Shown piece after piece: positions 44,744-56,320 of a DNA stretch of 64,000 bases (positions within the stretch are counted from its first letter, which is position 1; each line of letters opens with the position of its first letter). The DNA lies in the NCBI RefSeq assembly GCF_963676685.1, contig NC_092348.1, positions 19,629,386 to 19,693,385 on the forward strand. The letters run 5' to 3'. Below the pieces are notes generated by a model. It had not been told where the DNA came from. It was given only the letters and a program-made list of their open reading frames with translations, and searched no databases. Both the position numbers and the translations under genes were made by a program. Source of the stretch: Mytilus edulis (lineage: Eukaryota > Mollusca > Bivalvia > Mytilida > Mytilidae).

Positions 44744-47700
44744 ACCGTTTTACATTGTTTAATGTCCACAATCCAGAACAATTTGAAAGTTTACAAGTGG
44801 TGACGTAGATTATATGAGATTTCATCACTGTTTCGTCTACAGATTGAACTAAGTGACTATACTTAGGTGATGATCGTTTTCATTCACGTACATCTGTATA
44901 ACCTGCGGTAGGCCAGACACAACATGGTAATCAGACATAAACTCTATATTGTGTGTTTATATGCTATACAATAGGTAAAGTAGCATATACAGGTTCAATT
45001 GTTATTTCTACATCAAAGGGATCAAAACTCATAATATTCTTGCGTTGGTTTGTATCGGTGGTATGACCCACATTCAACAGTCAGTGAGATCTTTAGTTTG
45101 TTAATATAAGAACTTCTTTATTGACTTGTAGAAACATTGCAATATCGATACGTTAAAGCTGTACTAAAATTGTCTAGAACTGTGTTAATAGTTTTCGATC
45201 TTTGGGGCTATGCCACATTTATAAATGTGTTTAGTCTTACATGGTCAATCACCGCTAATCGACGTGTTTTAATGCAAAACAAAATGTTGATGACAGCAGA
45301 AATTCAGAGTTCGTTTACTGCTGATTATTTGTGGTGTATATGTAGTACTAGTACTACGCTTATGATCAATAAGTATGTAATTTCGTTACCCTAAATTAAT
45401 TGAAATATTAATTAATTTCTCTTATAGATAAAAAGATTTTGAATTGGAAATTTTGCTGTATCTGCAGAATCCTTATTTCAACCGGGATATATATATATAT
45501 ATATATAATTATCGCCTGTTCATTTTTACGGCAATGTCGTTTAAAGAGCACGTAGAATAAGATACGATCCATATAAAGTTAGCGATACTTTATATACATG
45601 GCTTATTCTTAAAGTTTGTCAATTACGCATTTGAGTAAGATCTTTGATTTCAGGTGGAAAGTTGTCTCATTGACAATCATATTATATCTTCTTCTTTTAC
45701 AACTTATTCAAATCAATAATCAAGTTAAATCAAAATGTATGTTTTTATTTTCTAGAAAAGATAAAGTTGATTTGTCACATGAACTTTCACGTAGTGATAA
45801 TATAATAAAATGACAAAGTCAAAATAAAAAATATATTGTTAAACCTAGTAAATCAAAACATTTTCGATACCACGTCTTCTATATCAGATAATAAATTGTC
45901 TTATAATTGCAGGAAGGGATAACATATTTGAATCAACTCTCTTAAAAACTTCTTATTTTAGATAAGAAGTCAACGACCATGGTCTTTAAGATATTTATTC
46001 AATTATTAAAATTACACGTATTTTTATTCCAACGCCTTCCAAAAGCCAACATAATGACTATTGGTGGATTGCTCATGAGTATGAAATTAATTTTGAAATA
46101 CATTTATATCGTGATTTTATTATTAAAGATAGTAGTACATGAACAGTCTACAAATTTAAAGTAGTAGTTGTCAACAAATGAAAATAAGCTATATACATAC
46201 GTTCTTTTATTTATAAAAAGATTGATTTGACAACAGTCCAAAACGACCATGTCACGAAACAGTATACAGAACTGTCTTAGTTCTGACCGTGTCATATATT
46301 GTCTCTTTACGTGTATGCATTATAAGTACCAAACACTATGCTGTATTTGTTTAAAATTCAGTGTGTTAAAGGGTCAAATTAGGCGTGAAAGTATTTTAGA
46401 ATAAGTTTATCGCTGTTAAATCAGCCGTACTGACGCGAAATAAAAATATTTTCGCTCCGTTTTGCTGTAAAAGGGACCAAGTGTCCTTTTAAATGTTAGA
46501 ATCAGATTTGTTTTATTAGCCTGTATTTTATTTTTGAATTTAACGGGGAAAAAATTGTTTACTTATGTGTGAAATAATATACTAATATAAATTATTCCTG
46601 AATTCATCACTAGAGAAATTTCAATAAAGATGTTATGATAATCGAAAAGGGGGAAAAACAACCAAATACAAATGTTTTTCCTAATACTTTTTCGTAGTAA
46701 AGTCAAGAATTTAGCGGATAGTACAAGGCAGCGTTCATAATTTGATTAGGCAAAAGCACCATTCTTTTAAATTTCGTTACTGAAATAACAGATATAAAGA
46801 AGTGATAATATAGTGTAGTAAAATAATGAGCCAAAAAAAGATATCATTCCGATAAAAAGAGATTAATAAAAAAAAACAGTTGCGTTTAGTTAAACTGTTT
46901 CTAAACGGAAAAATTGCATTTGTAGGTGCGAGAGTTTCATAGATTAAACGAGACTATACTATCAAATGGCAGTTAAGACTTCAATTAGGCAGAAGCAGGT
47001 AGAATAACAAATCTCTGATAAACTGATTAGTATAATGATGGTCAATACTAGAAACAATAAACACTTACACATCATGTAGATAAAGATGTGTAGGTTCAAA
47101 TGAGGTTTTGGCAAAAAAGATAATGAGTTTATACGTACGAGCACAGCTTTACTGTATCTTAAGATCCCAATATAAACGAAACATGTTTTTGTCCGAGTGG
47201 ATGTTTAAGTTATCATATACTTACAAAAAATGAAGCCTATCAATAAATTTGATAAGAAAAGTACATGCTACTTTGTTCTTTTTTTTTTACCTTTTTCAAA
47301 TCTTCTCTGTGTCTCAGACTGATTTACATTGTCTTTATATGAGGTAAGTAGGAAATAAAAACATATACATGTACATAAAAAAACTAAGTTATTATTTAAG
47401 AAAAAAACATATTCTTTTAGCGGTACTAATGAAGGTAAACACAAAAAAGCATTTCGGACGCATGAAATTACAAAGTGCTCTTTTCATATATATGGCACTC
47501 GGTCAAATTTGAATACTCTACTGATGAACTATTTATTATAAATAGTAATCTATCATCAGCTCTGTAGTTAGTGCTTCGGTGATCTGAATAATAATCTTTC
47601 TTAAATTTTCCTTTAGAATTTATATATTATCAAGAAACTAATGTACCAACTACTTTGGGTAAAGTGGATCTTAGATGGATTTGACTATTTTTGAAGGTAA

Positions 47701-47819
47701 CTTTTGATTATATGTTTCCGTTCCGGATGAGCGCTTTTGACGCACAAAAATTACGATGTCTATTTGTACCTCTCTTTTCATTCGCTTCTTCAAAAGAATA
47801 TGTTATGATCAAATGTAAC
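44744..47819. other. Unassigned AT-rich sequence
   Basis: No supported gene or dispersed repeat. An (AT)n microsatellite of ~22 bases lies at 45487-45507. Short open frames here lack any recognisable motif. Confidence 0.45.
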
Positions 47820-48175
47820 ACAACTGAAGTATTCGGTTTACAGCAGTTCCATGTAACACTACTGCAGTATTCGGCGGACAGCAGTTTACACAAGTGTCCA
47901 TTGTACATCAGCAGCATGTAACAATAGTATCTTGTCTAAAGCAGTTACAAGTGAGGTTACAAGTAACCCAAAAAATGCTGATGTATCCGATGTACAGCAT
48001 TTAGCACAAGATGCTGGTGAACAGCATTTACGTGCACCACAAGTATTCGATGTTCGACTCAGCAGTTATTTTTACCAAAATCATACGATATTCGGATCGG
48101 CAGTTAAGTGCACCATACGTATCTGGTGTTTGAATCAGTAGTTACATACAACGCGAGTATCCGATGTACATGTTC
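47820..48175 (+). repeat. Degenerate 35-60-bp tandem repeat (GTATTCGGTGTACAGCAGTT-like)
   Basis: A GTATTCGG-like start followed by TGTACAGCAGTT and a GTGCACCACAA- or CATGTAACACAA-like tail recurs around 47829, 47867, 47930, 47985, 48037, 48090, 48117 and 48156, with variable spacing. Individual units differ a lot, so the array is old or mutating quickly. An open frame crosses it on each strand, but the variable spacing speaks against a repeat protein. Confidence 0.65.
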
Positions 48176-49424
48176 ACGGGCCGACTTCAAGCTATAAAAT
48201 ATTTTTTTATTTTATTTCTTAAGCACATTCACAATGAAATAGAATTATTTAGCTAGTGCTGAAGTCGTCATTCTATTTTTGCAACTTTTTAAAATGTTAT
48301 CTACATTTCATAGATTAATTTTCTAATCTTGTAGCTACAAGGTTGTACTTAATTTTTGATAGTGTGATAAGTTTACTGAGTGTGATTCGCATGGTCAATG
48401 TACATTTAAGATCCCGGTATCGTACTGCTTGGATTCCATGCGATTCCCTTAGGGTTTATTTTATCTAGATTTGTATACACGATATTTGGGCATCGGTAAA
48501 CTACTATTGCCTTTTTTATTGTATAGCAACAGACAAGATTGTTTCAAGAGGGTCTGGTTATACATGATAGTTATAGTATGCAGAAGCTAACAAGCAATAG
48601 ACTATGTCTTTCAAAAAGATTTAATATCTATATTATTCTACTGAATTTCAATCGAAAATCCGGATATGAAAAGGTAAGGGTTTTTTTAAAGTTTGAAAAT
48701 TGTGTTATTTTTTTCCTATATTTCGACAAAAATGTTAAGAAGTCGTCGACATTTTATCATTTAATTGCACTTGTATAAAATTTATATATGGTATTTCCTA
48801 ATTGTTGAAAATGGAAGCTCAAGTGACATGTAGTATTGACTAAAACAACTTCACGTCAATTAAGTTTTTTTCTAAAATACTCATAAAATACTTAAACCCA
48901 GTATAAGATTAACCCATAGACCCATGTCTTTTAAAGTTTTAGTTCTTCACATAAAAGAATTTTCAATATATCAACCTAAACATATTCTAAATTGCACAAT
49001 AGTGCAACGATGTGCATTAAATCTTAACTTGATGGCATTTGTCATCTAAATTAAAGACTTCAGTGACAACGAGAAAAGCTAACGTGTGACATTGCTTCTT
49101 AAGGTAAATACTATAACATCATTTATGGTCCTTTAATGGTTTTCACTTTGTTGACTAATGATTTAGTAGAATATGATTTCACGCATAAACAATACGTGAA
49201 TCATGTAAATTCTTCCATCCAGACAAGTGTTAGGAACAGTAAAAGCTTTTATGGAAGAAACTACTTATTGTTTTCTACTCTGCACCTGTGATATTGAGTC
49301 AACTACAGATATTTTATATATTTTGTAAAAGTAATGAAAAAGTTTATTAAAAAGTATTGACAATTTTATCTACATTTAAGAGTACAGAATGCACGCTACG
49401 ACCCACCAAATGTTTTAATAAAGT
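48176..49424. other. Unassigned AT-rich sequence
   Basis: No supported feature. Confidence 0.45.
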
Positions 49425-49760
49425 AAGAAGATATGGTATGCCTGACGATGTGACCACGTCTTCTCATTGCGTATAAAATAAAAATAAGAAGATTGAAAAT
49501 TAGACATCTATCCACCAAAGTCAAAATGAAGTGGATGTAAGCAATTATAGACAACGTTCAACTTTTAACAATGAGAAAGAACCCATAGCGTATTGTCGAC
49601 TATAAAAGGCCCCGATATTTAAAATATAAAACAATTAAGAAAACTAACGGACAAATTTATAACAAAACTATGTATGAAAAAAAAATTCAAATATTAAAGA
49701 CCTGAACCAACGACAACCTCCGCACTACAGGCTCTGGACTTCAGAGAGGCACTTAAAGAA
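49425..49760 (+). repeat. Diverged GAAGATGTGGTATGATTGCC family copy
   Basis: AGAAGATATGGTATGCCTG, CAACGTTCAACTTTTAACAATGAG, CATAGCGTATTGTCGACTATAAAAGGCCCCGATATTTAAAATATAAAACAATTAAGAAAACTAACGG, ACGACAACCTCCGCACTACAGGCTCTGGAC follow the family order. A second AAGAAGATTGAAAATTAGACATC block near the start suggests an internal duplication. Confidence 0.6.
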
Positions 49761-49990
49761 TGTGACAAGGCTAACTTCAAAACTATATACCACAGTACAG
49801 CTAAATTGATAAGTAATATCTAAACAATTACGAATAGAATGAATAAAAAAAATGGTCTTTGTCAGTCTTGTAGACTGTTCAACACTGATAAGTCTTCTCA
49901 TACATTGCTTGTATTGTATTATGAAAATTATTGATGTTGTAATGTTTATGCCCTTTTTTTGGCCCATAATTGGAAATAAAATATCTTTTT

Positions 49991-50015
49991 TTTCTTCTTC
50001 TTCTTCATCTTCATA
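49991..50015 (+). repeat. (TTC)n microsatellite
   Basis: TTTTCTTCTTCTTCTTCATC: about five to six TTC triplets with one interruption. Confidence 0.8.
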
Positions 50016-50677
50016 CATACCAGTAATAGCTATCTAAGGTCATTTCTTTATTGCTAAAGGACAAATTTTAAAAATTGTTTTTATTTTTTTAAATTAGAAA
50101 TTTAAAAAATTAGCAATCATTGAATTAAAAGAAGCACATTTTTATACATTTTTATTAAATAACACAGACATTAATGACTCACATGAAACTATGTGTGGAT
50201 TTCATTGCATGACTGGAAATTCAAATTAATAAATTGAGATATGGTATAAGATAAGATGATAAAGCGGGATTCTTATAGATTCTATAGACTAACAGATTTA
50301 TAAGTGTATCAAGTCTGGTAGAAATATATCTTATTTCAGAACTTCTGAACAAACAAAATCGTCAGAGTAGGTATACTATGTTACTATACAGTGACATGGC
50401 AGCATGTATTTATAAAACACATTCATATGAACCCATTGTGCCATCTTCTCACTATCTTAACTCTTTTGCAATTATAAAGCAAACTCATAGAGGTTTCTCA
50501 AGAACTCTAAAAGAAAGATAAAGTATACGTTTTGCATTGATCTCGGTAACAAAACCCAACACATACAGTCATATCTTATTTTAACCTTGACTGATTCAAA
50601 GCATGGAAATAAAAATCAAGAGTGATGTAACCCTGCCTTAACAAAGTAATTTTATGAAAAGGTGTTGATATCAATTT

Positions 50678-50880
50678 AGACTATTTACCGGGTTTGTAAT
50701 AAAATAAGCAATACGACAGGTGCCACATGTGGAGCAAGATCTGCATACCTTTCCGGAGAACCTGATATCGCTCCCAGTTGTTGGTGGGGTTCGTGTTGCA
50801 TAAGCTTTCAATGTTGTGTCTTGTGTGCTATTAGTTGTCTGTTTCTTTTTTGATCCATTGATCATCAGAAAGTCATACAA
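50678..50880 (+). repeat. PLE 3' untranslated repeat
   Basis: TAGACTATTTACCGGGTTTGTAATAAAATAAGCAATACGACAGGTGCCACATGTGGAGCAAGATCTGCATACC, TTCCGGAGAACCTGATATCGCTCCC, GGTGGGGTTCGTGTTGC and TCAATGTTGTGTCTTGTGTGC. Matches the inverse of 4105-4290 and, more distantly, 1-315. Confidence 0.65.
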
Positions 50881-51930
50881 AACATTGTAAGGAAAATTTC
50901 AGATACAAATCATAGTCATTCGCATCAAATGGATTTTCATATCCAAGTCAATTTGAGACTTTTTACCGTACCGTCCGAAAGAATTATTCCTCATACACAT
51001 GTTCTTTCTGCGATCACGTCGTGTTTGGAGTATGTTTTTCAAGTAATTATATTTTTCATGTCTGAAGTCTCTCATCTATAATGTACACATGCTTTATAAC
51101 ATTTACCAGATAATTAAATTCCCAATTTCAACGATTGCAAGAACTTTACTAGTTTTAGATATGATAATGATCTCATAATTTTAATATAATGCACAAAGAG
51201 ACACAACTCCATATTCTAACAGTGAATTGAAATTGTATCTACAAATTGAACATTATCAGAAAAGATTAAAAACTCGACATAGAAAGTTAAGATGAGAGTT
51301 TTATTTCATATAAATCTTTAAATATTTGGTTACATTGATAAATGAGTTTCCTACACCTGTGAAAATTCCACATCCAATTAAATAGATAACACAAATGCAA
51401 TGCGTTGATACCCATATATTTTACCATGTTACAAGTAACATATAATTCTTTGAGAAAACCGACAGTCTCTAACATGAATTGATGCAATTTAAACAAGTTT
51501 ACATTTGCATGCTGTGTACAACTTATAAATTTGTACCAGTTCATCATGTATTATGTTTCTTGTCACTTGTGTAAAGAATGTTCTATGTTAACCCGCCAGG
51601 GTTTCATGTTTTGCAATAAAGAAAGTTAACTATATTTTATATTACTTGCACAAAACTTTATACCAATTTTGTACAGTTACACGAGTCACCATGATTATTT
51701 GTACTGAACGCATATTAACAAAAACACATATTTGAAAGACATACAGTGTCTTAATATATATATAATTTTTGCATTCACAAACATAAGGTAATTTTCTTCA
51801 TAGACTGTTTGTTATATATATTTTGATCAAGTTCTTTCACCTAATTTGTGAGAAGTTTCATATATGGGAATATTCACTTCTATTTTTTTTTAATCATACA
51901 ACCGATAGTATGGACATCTGTATAATAAAT
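50881..51930. other. Unassigned AT-rich sequence
   Basis: No supported gene or repeat. The minus-strand open frame at 51287-51547 has no recognisable domain. Confidence 0.45.
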
Positions 51931-52190
51931 GTAACAAAACTTGAAATCACAAAATTACTAAACACCGAGAAAAATTAAAAAGGAAAGTCCCTTATCAAAT
52001 GGCAAAATCAAAAGCTCAAACACATCCAACGAATGGATAACAACAGTCCGATTCCTGACATGGTACAGGCATTTTCTCATGTAGATAATGGTGGATTAAA
52101 CCTAGTTTTAAAGCTAGCTTAACCTCTCACATGTATGACAGTTACTCGCCTAATTTTATCAATACAACTGAACTATAAACAACTGTTATT
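51931..52190 (-). repeat. A-rich dispersed repeat, near full length
   Basis: AAATCACAAAATTACTAAACACCGAG, AAAAAGGAAAGTCCCTTATCAAATGGCAAAATCAAAAGCTCAAACACATC, GAATGGATAACAACAGTCCGATTCCTGACATGGTACAGGCATTTTCTCATGTAG, AAACCTAGTTTTAAAGCTAGCTTAACCTCTCACATGTATGACAG. Here the AAATGG unit that expanded at 4369 is present once. Confidence 0.7.
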
Positions 52191-52249
52191 CATTCAAGCG
52201 CTTTGTTTTTGTATTGAATTCATTCCATTGGTTGATAACGTTTGATATT

Positions 52250-52381
52250 GCCAGTTTTTATGCTCTTCAACTATGTTCTTGTTTGGCTTTATAAATATTT
52301 TGATATGAGCGTCACTGATGAGTCTGATGTAGACGCGCGTCTGACTAATAAATTATAATTCTGGTACCTTTGATAACTATT
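52250..52381 (+). repeat. Retrozyme-like repeat, hammerhead deleted in core
   Basis: TTATGCTCTTCAACTATGTTCTTGTTTGGCTTTATAAATATTTTGA, ribozyme region 52307-52347, then AATAAATTATAATTCTGGTACCTTTGATAACTATT. CTGATGA and both helix II strands are present, but the GAAAC core between helix II and helix III is missing (GTAGAC directly followed by GCGCGTC). The ribozyme is inactive. Confidence 0.75.
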
Positions 52382-52741
52382 TATGGACTTCTTATTTGTA
52401 CATGTTTTATTTTACCTTGGATTTCCGTATTTTTCTAAAAAAAAAATAAAAAATACTAATATGCTACAGGTTTTTAAATATATTTACTTAATGTAGTTTC
52501 CTCCTATATAATCTGAAATTTTAATACTTATTTGTAAAGTAACTTCTGAAAAAAAAACTACGCTGTAAAAGAACTAGTTGATAAAAACAGGATGGTTGTG
52601 TGCAAGTTGGAATTAAAAGCAATATCCCCACTATCCACGAATGCTAAAACAAGTGGATATAGTTAATGCTGGCGTTAGTCAGAATACATGTAAAGGTTTT
52701 AGATGTCATCGACATAACCAACTGGGTAGATTGACTACATT

Positions 52742-53632
52742 TAGTCGAGTCAAACTAAGATTTAACCTCAAACTAATTGCAACAGAAAATGTTTTAGTTC
52801 TAATCTATAGCATTATGCCCTTTATATACACAGAAAAAAGTCCCATAAAATCTAAGCTCAAAATCAGCATTTTTAATTTCCTATGGAAATTAATATTGGA
52901 AGGGGAGATAACTCCATAAAATGAGTCTTGTTTTGGGTCAGTTTTTGGTTGATTTTCTTGAAATTTATGTAAAGTATGATACTTTGATATATAATCTTCT
53001 GCTCATGAAATGTACAAAACCGAAGTGTTATGGGTAGTTTTATTTTTTTCGTGAATTTTTCATTGAAGAAATTGCAAATTTGAAGCTTTGTGACCATTTT
53101 GAAAAAATTATGTGAAAATTTGGTATTGTTTATATCTGTATATTATATTTTTTTCAGCATCTTATTTATCCAAAGAACATCAAACCACAAAGAGAAGAAA
53201 ATATGCTTAACTATTTTTATTAAATTTGAGATTCTTTACCTTGACATGTTGAAAAGTTCAATAAATGGTCAACTAATGAATTAAGAAATCTAGATTATAG
53301 CTCAATAAAAGATATGAAAACAACTTAAGAGTTGTTTGTTAAACTCTAAAGACCGCTACAAAATCAAGATTCAATACATTCTGATGAATAGAAGCGGTAT
53401 AGTTATCAATTTTTATTGATATTTCTGCCTTTTTTGCAAGAGTTATCTCCCTTTTTAATGCAAATCTCCATAGGAATTTTAAATGGTGATTGTTTTAGTC
53501 TTCCTAAAGTAAGATTTTATGGGACTTTTTTGTGTATATTTGGGGTATAATGCTAAGGATTAAAACTTAAAAATCTTCTGTTGCAATTACTTCAAGGTTA
53601 GGGTCAAATTTATGCTAGATTGACTGGACTAA
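52742..53632. mobile_element. 0.9-kb inverted-repeat element, ~170-190-bp arms
   Basis: The left arm (52742-52913) and right arm (53441-53632) are imperfect inverse complements. Shared blocks, read in left-arm orientation: AGTCSAGTCAA near the end, TAACCT, AATTGCAACAGAA, TAGCATTATRCCC, TATACACARAAAAAAGTCCCATAAAATCT, CCTATGGARATT, and GGGAGATAACT at the inner limit. The ~530-bp centre has no transposase. I could not define a clean target duplication. The open frame at 52641-52919 is arm sequence. Confidence 0.75.
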
Positions 53633-54014
53633 TTCTGTAATCAGAAATACTGCGCAAGCTAAAAATATAATTTTGCGTTTACAAGTACTAGTTGTATATA
53701 CTTGTATTTCTTTTCTAGAATGAGGATTTCGTCCTCTATAAAATTGAAAACACACAGGAAAACATAATCGCTGTATTAATGTCTAGATAATAAGCTATTT
53801 GTATAATTACCCGGGAAGGATCCAACAGCTATTTTTGTCGAAACACAGATATTTATATTTACACTCTAAGAGATAAAACATATAGTTAGTGTTTACTTGT
53901 GATATCTTTCTTTCTTATTTAACAAAGGAACAAGTAAATTCAATCCTGAGTCATGTTATGTTATGATTTATAATTATCCTTTCGATATATGTCTTAAAAT
54001 ATCTAGGTACCACC

Positions 54015-55436
54015 TTATTGGTCTACAGGACTCTCTGTCTTCTCTTCATTTATAGTTTGTGCTGAATTATCTATATCACTTGATGAACATTCACAACAAC
54101 AACATTCTACTTGTTCGTTCTTTGACAAGATTTGCTTATTCTTTTCCAATGCTGTTTTGATTTCAGTGCCTTCGACAGATTTGGTTGTGTTATTTCCGTT
54201 AGCAGACACTAGCCTAAGTGTTCTTTCAGACAAAGTAGTCGAGACTTTTTTTATATTGTTCATCGTAGTAATTTCCGGATTAGAATACCTTCCGAGAAAC
54301 AAAATAGTTTCACTACTTATATCCCTTATCACAAATAAAAATGGGTGATCTGCGACAAAATTAAATGTAGAAGGCCTTGCGGATCGAAATAACATGAAAA
54401 ATGACGTGACAGCAGCGGCGACACTACCTTCTTCGTTCACTTCAATAACACTTTCATGAAAAGCATCAGAAACATACAGATCTCCGTTCTGGTCACGTGA
54501 TCGTACCATATGACTAAAATCTGCCTTTAATGCCTCGAATATTTCCGTTACTCCTAGTCCTTTTAGAATAGCCTTTAGGTCAATTTTTGCCTTAATTTTG
54601 AATTTCGGTAAAACTAGTTCTGTTGGTCTTGATTTTAATCTTTTGACGAGATTATAAAATGTAAGAGGGGACAGTTTCTTTTCCATTTCTGGTAAACCTT
54701 CTTTTTCATTCGGTAGAATGATTACCATTGAAATGTTATCCCCTTTGTATGGAAGTTCGACAGCTTTACAGTTAAGATCCATGTCGACCCCAGCTTTGAA
54801 CGTACTTTTTTGCCACATCATATTAGTCATCACCTTTTTGTTTTCGTTCATCCAGAAATTCCGCTTTGTTGTTTTCTTGGGATCAAATTGGCTTTTCCAT
54901 TGCCCTTTGAAATACACCACATTTGTGAGTATCATAAAAGTTAATTGATCGAGCATACCGTCTGGTATAAACTCTTTAATTTTTCTTCCAGTGCGTCTTT
55001 CTATCCATCTATTGATTTTATTTCGTGTATATGGTTCGTCTCCGAAATCCATCAGAGCAACTTGGCAACCATAATTTCGTCTCGCACTTCTTCTAAACTT
55101 GTATTTGAGTCTTTTAACTTGCCATTTCGCCACAAAAAATTGATTCGCGATTGAGAGCTGCATTCCGGGTGTATCACGTGCTTTTCGCAACAGATCATCA
55201 TGCAATACTTTATAGTGGTGGTCAATGTCCCCAGTGGGAAGTCCTTTCTTGAATAAAACAGATTTGAGTTGGTTTCTAGACAAACCACTTGTTCCCATCA
55301 TTAGAAGCATGAGTGAAGCAGCAATACTAAACGGAGATAGACAAACATTGTCTGGTTTATGTAAATCATTGTAGATAGAAAATGAAAAATCAGATAAACA
55401 AACGTTAAAACTTATATTAGCTGGAACTGAAGCCAT
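54015..55436 (-). CDS. Inhibitory serpin, clade-B-like, with C-terminal Cys-rich tail
   Basis: Single-exon serpin of 473 residues (typical core ~380). Shutter residues S34, S37 (SPFSIAASL), N172 (NVVYFKGQW) and H327 are present, and the serpin signature ADHPFLF is at 362-368. The hinge EEGSVAAAVT (335-344) is fully inhibitory. Counting 17 residues from P17 gives P1 R351 and P1' S352, predicting inhibition of trypsin-like proteases. There is no signal peptide, so an intracellular role is likely. Two oddities stand out. Residues 104-120 (KWQVKRLKYKFRRSARR) are extremely basic where family members have a mixed helix. The chain also runs ~88 residues past LGRYSNPEI (380-389), with CCCCEC at 445-450. 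An in-frame TAG lies 12 bases before the ATG, so this is the first possible start unless an upstream exon is spliced on. Divergent from the second serpin. Confidence 0.95.
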   Translation of the reverse strand: MASVPANISFNVCLSDFSFSIYNDLHKPDNVCLSPFSIAASLMLLMMGTSGLSRNQLKSVLFKKGLPTGDIDHHYKVLHDDLLRKARDTPGMQLSIANQFFVAKWQVKRLKYKFRRSARRNYGCQVALMDFGDEPYTRNKINRWIERRTGRKIKEFIPDGMLDQLTFMILTNVVYFKGQWKSQFDPKKTTKRNFWMNENKKVMTNMMWQKSTFKAGVDMDLNCKAVELPYKGDNISMVIILPNEKEGLPEMEKKLSPLTFYNLVKRLKSRPTELVLPKFKIKAKIDLKAILKGLGVTEIFEALKADFSHMVRSRDQNGDLYVSDAFHESVIEVNEEGSVAAAVTSFFMLFRSARPSTFNFVADHPFLFVIRDISSETILFLGRYSNPEITTMNNIKKVSTTLSERTLRLVSANGNNTTKSVEGTEIKTALEKNKQILSKNEQVECCCCECSSSDIDNSAQTINEEKTESPVDQ

Positions 55437-55552
55437 TGCTACAGTCTACGTCTACGTTAATAATGAATGTGTTATTTGAATAAATGAAAGGACATATTTA
55501 ATGAAGCATCACTAAATGGACTGTTGTTTATCGCAGAGGCGGGAATATTGGG

Positions 55553-55567
55553 TATATATATATATAT
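55553..55567 (-). promoter_or_regulatory. Possible TATA box / (TA)n tract upstream of the serpin
   Basis: TATATATATATATAT lies about 115-130 bases upstream of the serpin ATG on the minus strand, preceded (minus strand) by GAAAAA. It could serve as a TATA element giving a short leader, or be only a TA microsatellite. Confidence 0.35.
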
Positions 55568-55919
55568 TTTTCTGAGCAAGCTTTCTTGTTTTAGGAACGT
55601 ATAATTTCTTTTCTTTTAATGAAAGTTACTTTGATCTTTCTGTCATTCTTTTCTAGATTAGAAATAGTGATTAATCTAACTCTGTGTTTTCTCTAATAAA
55701 CAGTTGTAAATCGATCATTATATAGCATTAGTGATTAAATCGATCATTTTATAGCATTAAACTTAAGATTTATGGTATTGTTTGCAACACCTGTTCCACT
55801 CCTCTGTATATGTTTGGTAAATATACATGACACATAAACATAAAATCTGTAGCTGACCGCAAGACATCTATGCTAAGGTTCAATAATACCTATTTCTGGT
55901 ATAACATAGCCTTATTTGG

Positions 55920-56080
55920 CATAACGTTTTGGAATGTTGAATCCTCAATGCTCTTCAACTTTGTATTTGTTTGGCTTTATAACTATTTTGATTTGAGCGT
56001 CACTGATGAGTCTTTATGTAGACGAAACGTGCTTCTGGCGTATTAAATTATAATCCTGGTACCTTTGATAACTATTATAG
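55920..56080 (+). repeat. Retrozyme-like dispersed repeat, sense copy
   Basis: TTTTGGAATGTTGAATCCTCAATGCTCTTCAACTTTGTATTTGTTTGGCTTTATAACTATTTTGA, ribozyme, GTATTAAATTATAATCCTGGTACCTTTGATAACTATTA. The left block aligns with the PLE pseudo-LTR at 28826-28900 (TTTTGGAACTTTTGG...ATCTTCAACTTGGTAGTTGTTATGGCTTTCTAACTTTTTACATCTGAG). Confidence 0.8.
55995..56042 (+). ncRNA. Hammerhead ribozyme, type I, core intact, altered cleavage triplet
   Basis: GCGTCA helix I, CTGATGA, helix II GTCT with a six-base loop and AGAC, GAAA, short helix III, then TTC in place of GTC, and TGGCGT closing helix I. TTC obeys the NUH rule for cleavage but breaks a helix III pair, so activity would be reduced or lost. Confidence 0.8.
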
Positions 56081-56242
56081 CCTTCTGTGGTCATGTGCTT
56101 GGTTTAAAACGTGATATCTTTGGACTCCTCATTGACAATAACAAAACATTGACTTTCAATTTGAAAAATATTGCTTATCCAATAAGCACGCAGCTTTGTG
56201 CAAAAGAGTGAGAACATATTTCTTGAGCAGGTGACGTTTTAC

Positions 56243-56320
56243 CAATATTTATCAAAGGTACCAGGATTATAATTTGATACGCCAGACGCGCGTTTTGTCT
56301 ACATAAGACTCGTCAGTGAG
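56243..56320 (-). repeat. Truncated retrozyme-like repeat, inverted to its neighbour
   Basis: ATTTATCAAAGGTACCAGGATTATAATTTGATACGCCAGACGCGCGTTTTGTCTACATAAGACTCGTCAGTGAG on the plus strand. Minus-strand core: CTGACGA (allowed variant), helix II intact, but GAAA reads AAAA. The copy stops just after the ribozyme. With 55920-56080 it forms an inverted pair about 165 bp apart. Confidence 0.75.

Noticed and set aside
54157..55288. Plus- and minus-strand open frames overlapping the minus-strand serpin
   Set aside because: Out-of-frame shadows of a strongly supported serpin.
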